From Trichosphaerium sp. ATCC 40318 (Eukaryota > Discosea > Flabellinia > Trichosidae): a stretch of 64,000 bases of DNA. The notes under the pieces were generated by a model. That model did not search any database and was not told where the DNA came from. It worked only from the letters and a program-made list of their open reading frames with translations. The stretch's first letter is position 1. Every line of letters starts with the position of its first letter. This document shows, piece after piece, positions 23,310-31,843 of this stretch. A program made the position numbers and the translations under genes. The stretch is taken from positions 1-64,000 of the forward strand of contig JALMLS010000507.1 of the NCBI GenBank assembly GCA_038496445.1, given 5' to 3'.

Positions 23310-23811
23310 AAGGCGCTCATTTCATAGCTAGCGCCTCAGCAAACAAGTCAGCTACCTCTCGTTCCAAACAAGTACAAGCTCTCATGGGTACTTGTTTCGT
23401 CTCTGATGCTCCCCTCCCTTGCCTTCTCGACACTGGTGCAGATGCCTCTCTGATCTCTTTGCGTACCTTGAAGCGTGTTACTAACAATAAAGTCCCCGTT
23501 CTTTACACGCGTTCAGTTCGTACCTTTGATGGTTCTTTAGTCAAGGTCCTTGGCTCTCATCTGTTGCCTGTCTGTATTGGCAGTCGTACCCGTAAGGTTC
23601 GTTTCCTGGTTGTCCTCACCTCATGGTATGATGTTATTCTTGGCATGGATGCTCTCTCCTCCTTTGGAGCAGTCCTCGACATCCCTGACTCTATCTTGAC
23701 CCTCAAGGAGACCGCTTTTGAACTCTCTGAGTCCATTGGTATATCCTCCTACGCGCCTGAACATGTACATTATGTACGTTGTTTGAATACCGTGACCTTG
23801 CCTGCTTTTAG
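23300..23811 (+). CDS. retroviral-type aspartic protease of the element
   Basis: The frame overlaps the end of gag and runs on from GKPLKGAHFIASAS. The active-site motif LLDTGADASLIS lies at 23423-23458 (DTGA at 23429-23440), followed by the flap and VILGMDALSSFGAVLD, the second signature of Ty3-type proteases. The overlap in the -1 frame near GGAAAACC suggests that pol is made by frameshifting. The frame ends at the insertion that begins at about 23812. Confidence 0.8.
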
Positions 23812-24865
23812 TCAGGTCTAAAAAAATATACCAGTTTTTTTGGTATATACCACTTTTATACCACTTTTTTATACCAGTTTTTTATGGTATATACCAAAAA
23901 AAGTGGTATATTTTGACTGAAATATACCAAAAAAAGTGGTATATTGACCAAATATACCAACAATATACCAAAAAAAACAGGTATAAAAACAGAAAATATA
24001 CCACTTTTTTTCACCAGAAAAAAAAAATATACCACTTTTTTATACCACTTTTTTTAGGTATATACCAGTTATATACCACTTTTTTATACCAGTTTTTCAT
24101 GGTATATACCACTCTTATATACCACTTTATGCTTACTTATAGTACACCTGCAATTCCAGAAAATACACTTTATTTAATACACAGTTTGTGAGTTACAAGT
24201 TTTGGACAATGTCCACTACAGTTACATTACTATGGGCGTCTGGAAAATTCGTCCATCTCCATGAGCTTGCTGTACCTACTGTAAAAACATGCTGCGCACC
24301 TAATGAAAGTGGTCCCACCTGAATCTATCAATTACTAAGGCCTACGGAGGTCGGTTAATGTATATCAAACGAAAATAAAATAAAACTTTGTCTGGTACCC
24401 ACGAACGTCTGTATAATACCTGCAATATAGGTTCCTCAATGTTGGTACTGGAATCAGGTCCTGCGGTCCGAATGAGCTTGGTTTGGTTAGATTCTATGAT
24501 ATACTAAGGTTCCTACGCACCGTTCAATGTATGACGTCCATGATCGTTCAACAAGAAAATCCATTACCAAAAAGCTCCTTAATGACCTTCTTGAAGCATA
24601 CCATAAAAGTGGTATATACCAATAAAAAGGTGGTATATACCACATACCATAAAAAAGTGGTATATACCACTTTATATACCATTTTTAGAAGGTCTCATTA
24701 TGTGAATGAAAAGTGGTATATACCACTTCTATATACCACTTTTTTATTCATTTAATTTTTAAAAAAGTGGTATTTCAAAATGGTATATACCAGTTCATAT
24801 ACCATTTTGTTGAAAAAAGTGGTATATACCATAAAAAAACTGGTATATACCACTTTAATTTTTAG
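23812..24865. mobile_element. palindrome-rich insertion inside pol
   Basis: About 1.05 kb separates the protease from the reverse transcriptase and carries stops in the pol frame. Both ends (about 23820-24130 and 24596-24860) are packed with inverted units built on GGTATATACC and TATACCACTTTTTT; the centre (about 24130-24595) is unique. A direct TTTTAG lies at 23806-23811 and 24860-24865; joining across it makes CCT GCT TTT AGA CCT GGT in frame, as expected for a target duplication. Alternatively, an 11-bp perfect inverted repeat AGGTCTAAAAA (23814-23824) and TTTTTAGACCT (24859-24869) frames the insert. It is probably a small non-autonomous DNA element. No transposase was seen. Confidence 0.65.
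24181..24475 (-). pseudogene. possible captured host gene fragment in the insertion
   Basis: On the minus strand the unique centre holds an open stretch LIRTAGPDSSTNIEEPILQ (about 24475-24415), a plausible intron (GTATTA to ATTCAG, about 24414-24315) and a second exon GPLSLGAQHVFTVGTASSWR with FPDAHSNVTVVDIVQNL before a stop at about 24195. The residues look like real protein, but I cannot name the family. It may be a fragment of a host gene carried by the element. Confidence 0.35.
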
Positions 24866-27800
24866 ACCTGGTGGGTTGACTGGCGCTCAAGTCGTAAAGG
24901 GTCATGTCACTAACTGGAACCCCAAAGTTAGACACGGCTTGATCAGTCCCATTCGGTCCCACTACTCTCAGTTTAATGTTGCACGAGGTATCACTACGTT
25001 GGATAGCTCCAAGATCTCTATTGGTGTTTCCAACTTTACTGCCAATCGTGTCAAGATCCCTGCTGGCACAGCTTTGGCTTTTCTCGAAGTCAATAGCATC
25101 CGCAGTATACGCAACGCCTTTTCCGAGCTCAAACGCATCAAAAAGAAGTTGCATCAGTTACTACAAATGCATCTTCTCACTCCCGAAGTATGCCAACAAA
25201 CGCTGAAACTTTTTAAAGTCGAACGCGGTAAACACCTCACCAAGCTCCAATATGACCAGCTACTTCTCTTTCTCTGGCAGCTCCGTCATACCTTCACGTC
25301 CAACCCCAAAGCGCCTCCTCAAGCGCGTGTACCTCCGCATCAGATTGATACTGGTAACAGCCGACCGGTCCGTGTTCCACTTCGCTCGTTCTCGCCTCCT
25401 GAAGCCGAGCATATTGCTAAACAAGTGGACGAACTGCTTAAGAATGGCATTATTCGCCCTTCTAGCAGTGCGTGGTCGTCGCCTGTTCTGCTTGTGAGTA
25501 AATCGGACGGCTCTAAACGTTTCTGCATAGACTACCGAGCCTTGAACAAGGTCACCAAGAAGGACGTCTATCCGCTTCCGCGTATCAACGACGCCTTGAA
25601 TCACCTGCAGTCTGTGAAGTTTTTCTCCACCTTGGACGCTCCATCTGGATTCTGGCACATTCCCATTGATGAACAAGACCGCCACAAAACTGCGTTTTCC
25701 ACTCGTGATGGTCTTTACGAATGGAATCGCATGCCTTTTGGACTTACAAATGCCCCTGCCACCTTTCAGCGAACTATGAACGTCCTCATGTCTGGTTTGT
25801 CCTGGCACGTTTGCCTCGTATACATGGATGATATCATTGTATACTCTGCCAACTTTGAAGACCATTTGGTGGCTCTGCTTCTTGTTTTCGAGCGTGTCAT
25901 AGATTCTGGTTTCACGCTTCGCGCAGACAAATGTCAGTTCTTTCAACCGACAATTGCATATCTTGGCCATGTCATATCTCGTGATGGTGTTCGTCCCAAT
26001 CCTGAGCATACCAAATGTATTCTTGATGCCCGCTCGCCTCGCAACGCTTCCGAAGTTCGTACTTTTCTTGGGATGTCCAATTATTATCGCAAATACATCA
26101 AACAGTACGCCCACATTGCCGAGCCTCTCCAAAAGCTCATCCGCAATGAACAACCCTGGGTTTGGGCCGCTTCACAAACACGTGCTTTTAAAGCTCTTAA
26201 GACAGCTCTCACCTCTCCTCCGTTGCTGGCTCTCCCACGCTTTGACCGACCATTTCAGTTATACACAGACGGTTCTGGATATGCCTCTGGTGCAGTATTG
26301 GAACAGATGGATGACAAAGGTGTACCACGTGTCATTTCTTATTTCTCAAAAGCTCATTCCGAAGCCGAACGACGTTATAAAAATACTACAGAATGGGAAT
26401 GCCTTGCACTCATCCGAGCCTTGGCTAAGTTCCGCCCCTATATCCTGTACAATAAGTTGGTGATCTATATTGACCATACCGCCATCAAGTACATCTTGGA
26501 GTCCAAAACTCTTAAACCAAAGTACACGCGCTGGGCACTTCAACTCGAAGACTATGATTATACAGTCGTTCACAAGCCCGGACGCTGGCATGGTAATGCT
26601 GATGGACCCAGTCGCAATCCCATAGCTAATGTCAACGCTGCTTCTCAACCTCTCAAACTTCGTATCACTCCCGACGCCCAAAGAGCTGACCCTGCGTATT
26701 CTGATCTTTACGAATACATTCTCACTGGAGTCAAACCACAAGGCCGTGCTGCTTGTAGGCGTGTCGTAGAACAAGCCGAAACCTATTTTATTGACGAGAC
26801 TACTCAGCTCCTTTACAGACGATGGTTCCCTTCCAAGTCTCTCCCTTCCGATGAGCCCTTCTCTTTGCTTTGTGTTCCAAAATCACACGTTCCCACCGTT
26901 CTCTCTGCATTTCATGATGATCTTGGTCACCAGATGTTTATGCGTACTTTCAACTGCATTCGCCGCCGATTTTGGTGGCGCAACTGCTCTGGTGATGTCA
27001 AAGATTGGTGCCTTAACTGTTCCAAATGCGTAGCTCGCAAGGGCCCTAGATCCAAGCTCACAGTCCCGATGAAATCTACAGTGTCCACTATTCCTTGGCA
27101 CACTGTCTCCATTGATGCTTTGAAGTTACCTACATCTCATCGCGGTAATTGCAAAGTCATAGTTGTTACCGACTTATGCACCAAGTTCGTTGAAGCCGTT
27201 GCACTACCAGACGAGAAGTCCGAGAATGTTGCAAGATGGCTCTACAATGATGTGTTCCGCCGCTGGGGCTACCCTCTACGGTTACTTTCGGACCGTGGTG
27301 AAAACTTTCTCTCTGGCCTTATCTCGGAGCTCAACAACCTTTTTGGCGTCAAGAAACTCAACACCACTGCGTACCACCCACAGACGAATGGACAAGTAGA
27401 GTGCTTTAATCGTACCTTGATTGAGATGCTCTCTCTTTACGTTAATGATGATCACGACGATTGGGATGATTTCCTTCCCCAGTGTCTCCAAGCTTACAAC
27501 TTTGCGCCTCATGCTAGTACCAAGCAGTCACCACATTTTCTCATGATGGGATGCTTGGGTCGTACAGCATTACAAGCTTCTCTGGCGCCTGATGTATTGC
27601 CTCCATTAGCGCACACATTCCCCAAACAGGTTTGCTCTTGCCTTTCTAAAGCTCTCAGCCTTGCAAATCAGCACGCTGTTACGCAGCGAGAGTACCAGCG
27701 TTCGTATCATGATCGTACCCGCAGTGCCAAATTCTCTCCATATATACGCTCCCAGTGGGTTATGGTTTATGTTCCCAAACCTGACGGTGAGTTTACTACA

Positions 27801-28328
27801 AAGCTTTCTAGCCATTGGATTGGTCCATATCAAATACTCAAAGAGACTACTCCTGGCGTTTACCTTCTTGACAAGCCTCCCGGTGAAACTTCTTGGCACC
27901 CTGTCGTCAATGCGCGTCGATTGAAGCCCTACTGGAAATTCCGCAAAAATCACTTACCGACGCTTCATAAGGCCCAAACTCCTACCCCAGGCCCAGTTGT
28001 CACTCCGCGTTCTTCTAAAGATACGCCTCGTCGCCAGTCCAGTCTTCGTACTGTTGACACCATGGCCACGCTCAAGAATCACTTAGTACGTATTCGAGAC
28101 AGTGTCCTCACTTCATCTAAGCATACTGCTTACGAAGGCGCTGTAACTGTTCTGAAGTCTTTATTGACACACGGTTCAGTTTACGTTACTAGTTTTTCTC
28201 GCAACGATGTGTTCCTTGCACGTCTTAAACAGATTCGTAGCAACGATGATTTTCTCTGCTATGTTCGTCGTCTTATTTCCGACTTCGACATTGTGTTCTC
28301 TTACGAGATTGCTAAGCTTCTTCGTTAA
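24866..28328 (+). CDS. Pol: reverse transcriptase, RNase H and integrase
   Basis: The frame begins FRPGGLTGAQVVKGHV right after the insertion. The reverse transcriptase shows FCIDYRALNKVTKKDVYPLP, MPFGLTNAPATFQR and the catalytic YMDD (25821-25832). RNase H starts at FQLYTDGSGYASGAVLEQ (about 26255), as in Ty3-type elements. Integrase has the zinc-binding HDDLGHQ...CLNCSKC (about 26915-27030) and the DDE residues in SIDALKLP, LLSDRGENF and HPQTNGQVECFNRTL (27110-27420), then a GPY-like WIGPYQILKE (about 27815). An extra C-terminal tail of about 120 residues of unknown role runs to the stop at 28326-28328. The frame is open throughout. Confidence 0.95.
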
Positions 28329-28354
28329 TGTTGCACAGGAGTGACAACGCTCTT

Positions 28355-28370
28355 AAAACGGGGGAAGAAC
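28355..28370 (+). other. putative polypurine tract
   Basis: The purine-rich AAAACGGGGGAAGAA lies directly before the right LTR, at the place where plus-strand DNA synthesis is primed in LTR elements. Confidence 0.6.
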
Positions 28371-28466
28371 TGTAATGACAATTCATGTACTGTACTTAAC
28401 TCAGCCTGTACCTTAATACATTAGAGGATTCCTAGGCTAACCTACTTGCCGTTTATCTACATTACA
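28371..28466 (+). repeat. right LTR (96 bp)
   Basis: It is identical to the left LTR over all 96 bases and is followed by the CATA target copy at 28467-28470. Confidence 0.9.
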
Positions 28467-28615
28467 CATACACGACCACCAACCTATGGGTAAGGTCAGG
28501 ACCTTTTGTGTTGTTTTCAAGTTTAATTAACACGTACATCTACACCACATTCTTGGGGTGTAACAAGCACGTAGAGTAAGGAGAATATGACTAGAAACCG
28601 CGAGTTTGCAAGCAT
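28467..28615 (-). pseudogene. chitinase 5' part: signal peptide and start of hevein domain
   Basis: Exon 1 (28538-28615) starts at ATG 28615 and encodes a signal peptide (MLANSRFLVIFSLLYVLVTP) ending in QECGVD, the first hevein cysteine. An intron (28484-28537, GTACGT...CCATAG) leads to exon 2, which reads VGGRVC before it hits the retrotransposon. Continuing at 21890 on the other side gives DDVPGKEKGLCCSQYGYC in frame. All eight cysteines of a hevein domain are then present. This proves that the 5' fragment and the GH18 gene at 20107-21890 were one gene. Confidence 0.85.
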
Positions 28616-28789
28616 TATAAGAATTTTGGTAAACTAGTTTATGCTATTCCTAATTTGGCAATTATGACGCTTGTATATCCAGTGTGACGCGTTGTTTGCA
28701 CAAAAATTACTTCAAAAAGGCCTTAAAATGAAGCTTGTGGTATTTGAAATTCCGTTGACTAAATGTCATTACAATAGATTCTGTACGAC
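28616..28789. promoter_or_regulatory. divergent promoter region
   Basis: These 174 bases lie between the chitinase start (minus) and the T1-RRM gene start (plus). No specific motif stands out. Confidence 0.35.
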
Positions 28790-30427
28790 ATGAGCGCGTC
28801 TCTACTTGGTTTAACTGTGAGTGGTAGTGTTAAATTTATATATTTACAGATTGTAGGGACAGGGTGGTACTAGCGACATTACAAGGCTACTAGCCCAAGC
28901 TAGCTCTCTATTAAACGCCAAGGCACCTGCAGCAGCTGCCACTATAAAACTAGAACGCCCACATGTAGCGACTCCATACGTTAAACCAACGCCTATCACA
29001 CCAATTGAGAGGACATATGTTGAACCTACACCTGGCACTATCGTACAGCCTACACAACCAGTAAAACCTCATTTCCAGCCCTCTATTGTAAAGAAAGAGC
29101 CTAAGAGAGAACCTGTCGTTGTAAGAGAAGAAGAACCAATTCAACAATCGCCTGTACTAGAGCGTGGAAGAACTGCCGTCAAAGTAGTGCGTAAGGAACA
29201 CCAACCAAAGGTAAAATTTTTTTAACCGCCACTACCGTTTGTTAACGCATGAAAGACAACAATTAGCAACAAAGAATGGGTAAAACAACATTTACATTGG
29301 CAAGAGGACGAAATAGTGACACTTAATGTTGGTGGCAGAACTTATGCTACAACGACAGCTATGCTTACAAATGAACGTTCTATGGGTACGTATCCCGTAA
29401 AACGTGTCACTTAAAAACAAATTAACTTGTTGGATATTGTTGATTTATTTTGCTAGGATCACGCTTAGCAGCGATTGCAAAGTATAAAGACAGTATACCG
29501 CTCCTTGATGGTGCAATATTCATTGATAGAGATCCTTATCTGTTTAATTATGTTATGAATTACATAAGGACAGGTATAATGGGTGTACCACGTAATGACG
29601 ATCAACAGGATATGCTAGCATTAGAAATAGAATTTTTTGGCATCCATGTAAAGGCGTACGTTGCGATTTTTTTCCAAAAGGAAAGTGTTGGCTCTTTCTT
29701 TGTCACGTGTCTCCATGATGTTGTTTTCCCTTGTTCTAACCTTTATATTTTAAGATCAGATAAAAAGCGTAGTAACAAGCAAAGAAGGAATGACAGGCGT
29801 ATCCAACAAACCTGGTAATTGCTATTTATTTGTTTCAAATTTTGTTTTTTGTTGTTCGGCTATCTTTTATGAAGCCTACAGCCAGTGCTTATTTTATTAT
29901 ACAGGAAACCACCTGAGAATAATTACGCTAGAGCTTCTGGTCCAAGCATGAATAATAATGGACAAGTTGAGGAGTACGCCTTTTGTTTTGTTCATTTGAA
30001 AAAAATCAATCAGTTTTTTTCACGATTTTCCTAACTACCGTAGGAGTGTATCAGAAGATGACAATGACCTCACTCTTTTCGTTGGCGGCCTTCCTTATTC
30101 AGTAGTAGAGAGTGATGTTACTTTATTCTTTAATGACCTTAATGTCACGGGTGTACGCATTATACGTGATCAAGGCATGTCTCGTGGATTTGGTTATGTG
30201 GATTTTGCTGATGAAGAGTCTGTGGCAGCTGCTCTTGATGACTACAATGGAAGAGTGCGTTTGAATTGATAAATACCTTGGTCTTTAGCCTACTTACCTC
30301 TTTTACATAGCAATTACTTGGCAGGTCTGTGACTGTTGCACGTGAGACTAAAAGAAAAAATCGTGGAGGTAGCCGAAGTAGAAGCAGAGGCAACAGTAGA
30401 AGTCGTAGATTTAATGCTGGAGACTAA
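28790..30427 (+). CDS. BTB/T1 (KCTD-type) and RRM fusion protein
   Basis: ATG 28790 gives MSASLLGLT, then a Pro-rich linker (LERPHVATPYVKPTPITPIE, about 28950). The T1-type BTB domain follows (29318-29660: EIVTLNVGGRTYATTTAML, IFIDRDPYLFNYVMNYIRTG), as in potassium-channel tetramerisation and KCTD proteins. Next come a basic linker (SDKKRSNKQRRNDRR) and an RNA-recognition motif (about 30050-30340) with RNP2 LFVGGL and RNP1 RGFGYVDF, ending NGRQLLGRSVTVARE. The tail is Arg/Ser-rich (GGSRSRSRGNSRSRRF). The introns between the two domains (donors GTACGT, GTAATT, GTACGC) all keep the reading frame, which argues for a single protein. A role in RNA processing with a BTB oligomerisation module is inferred. 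Confidence 0.75.
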
Positions 30428-30793
30428 CCAATAACTTGATTCTATCTTCGTCATCTTCGGTAATACTATTCGCTTACATAGCGCCTACAATAGAGGAGTT
30501 AGGGCGCGCCAAGAATAAGTCACTAATTGATAAAACCAAAAACAAAAAAAACGAAAAAACCCAACAATATCAAACAACAGTGAAAAATCAAACACACAAC
30601 AAACAGACTAACCCTAATCTCTGTGACACAAATTCACAAGAGCATATAAAAATTGTGACTAAGCAAATACATTATAATTTTCCTCTTTGTGCATGTCTTG
30701 AACTCAATGTTACACTCTCACGTGCCTTTTACGAAAAAAAAAAAGCCAAATCGAAGTCTGCTTTGGGTCAAAGTCATTCTACAATCGGAGTAG
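30428..30793. other. intergenic region
   Basis: A Lys/Asn-rich frame (30436-30819) crosses this gap but has no motif and overlaps the next gene, so it is probably chance. No other feature was seen. Confidence 0.35.
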
Positions 30794-31618
30794 ATGGAAT
30801 CAAGAGCAGCAAAGCTTAAAAACACCACTGAACTAGAACAAGAAAAACCAACACTAACAACCCTAGTTTTAGATGCATTCTTCGAAATAATAAACAACTT
30901 ACTTATAACTAGCTCTTTGAGTTGTGTACATCTCAAATCTACGAATAAACAAATGAAAGATCGGATTGATAAATATTTTGGGTCAACAACAAACCTCAAA
31001 TCTGCAGTTTATTTGACCTTACTATGCCCAAATATGGCACCATTGATAATACCAAATATTCTAAATGGCACAATAACATTCATTTCAACTGATAGCGAGG
31101 AAATGTGGCTAGAAGATGATTTTGTTGACTCTTTTTATCCTTTACAACAAATATTTCAGTTCATAGAAAACGTAGACACAATGTATATCAAGTTACCGAA
31201 ACATACAAAATGTGGCTGTGGCAACCTCTGCTCCATAACAGTGAATGGGCACAGGGTTTGCCAATATTGCTCAGACATAGCAGATTTAGAAGAAGAAGAG
31301 AATACAGAAGATGTAAGAGACTTACATGTTTGCAGTGAATGTGTTAGTGTCAGTAATGTACATTTTCAATGGAAGGGGCAAGATCTATGCAATGCATGCC
31401 TTGTAGAAAACGATCATCGTTTTATGATTTACTGTATTGAGCATGAAGTGATTTGGTTCAAAGAGTGCGATACTACAGGACCAGACTACAAGTCTGTTGT
31501 TAATCAACTCGGAGACTGGGACAAATTTGATGAAAGTAAATACATCATCTATAACTTATGGTCAATGGGTAGCATGAACGGCACGGTAGGAGTATGGATG
31601 TGTATGAAAAAAACGTGA
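30794..31618 (+). CDS. intronless protein with F-box-like start and two zinc-binding clusters
   Basis: This single-exon gene of 274 codons starts MESRAAKLKNTTELEQEKPT. Residues 24-60 (TLVLDAFFEIINNLLITSSL) resemble the first helices of an F-box, but weakly. Two cysteine clusters follow: CGCGNLC...CQYC (about residues 138-158) and CSEC...CNAC (about 181-204). Their spacing suits treble-clef or ribbon zinc sites. An acidic spacer (DLEEEENTEDV) lies between them. Unlike most neighbours it has no intron. The function is unknown; a protein-interaction role is likely. Confidence 0.6.
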   Translation: MESRAAKLKNTTELEQEKPTLTTLVLDAFFEIINNLLITSSLSCVHLKSTNKQMKDRIDKYFGSTTNLKSAVYLTLLCPNMAPLIIPNILNGTITFISTDSEEMWLEDDFVDSFYPLQQIFQFIENVDTMYIKLPKHTKCGCGNLCSITVNGHRVCQYCSDIADLEEEENTEDVRDLHVCSECVSVSNVHFQWKGQDLCNACLVENDHRFMIYCIEHEVIWFKECDTTGPDYKSVVNQLGDWDKFDESKYIIYNLWSMGSMNGTVGVWMCMKKT

Positions 31619-31843
31619 TAAAATTGATTAGCCAATAAAAACTGTTTATTGCTAACACCTTTTGCCATTGCCGTGCAACATTTGCTTCGCTTACATAATC
31701 ATTGTCCAGTTCAAGTTTAAGGGCAGCTGTACGTTGATGCTTATGCCAAACATCTACAGACTTTTTGGTCACGAACAAATTCACTGAAGAGTTGTATCAA
31801 GTCAAAACAAGTACTACAGTTAGTCTCAGTCCGCTCTCTTACA

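Larger units (their letters stand above)
21891..28466 (+). mobile_element. Ty3/gypsy LTR retrotransposon, very recent insertion
   Basis: The element of 6576 bp is bounded by two 96-bp LTRs that are identical base for base and carry TGTAATG...CATTACA ends. Between them lie gag with a zinc knuckle, an aspartic protease, reverse transcriptase, RNase H and integrase, in that order, which defines Ty3/gypsy (Metaviridae-type) elements. It sits in the antisense direction inside exon 2 of a chitinase gene. Identical LTRs mean that no mutation has built up since integration. Two features argue against full autonomy of this copy: an apparent frameshift in gag and a palindrome-rich insertion between protease and reverse transcriptase. 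Confidence 0.95.

Noticed and set aside
23822-24130. Repeated TATACCACTTTTTT units resemble a CRISPR-like or satellite array.
   Set aside because: The units are irregular, inverted and have no spacers of constant size, and the genome is eukaryotic.
23815-24866. The pol insertion as a spliceosomal intron (GTCTAA ... TTTTTAG).
   Set aside because: Splicing at these GT and AG sites removes 1050 nt and leaves the protease and RT in different frames. The frame is restored only by joining across the TTTTAG repeat, as for a transposon target site.
25260-26153. A 297-codon minus-strand ORF.
   Set aside because: It lies exactly opposite the reverse transcriptase, has no motif and is a shadow of the codon use of pol.
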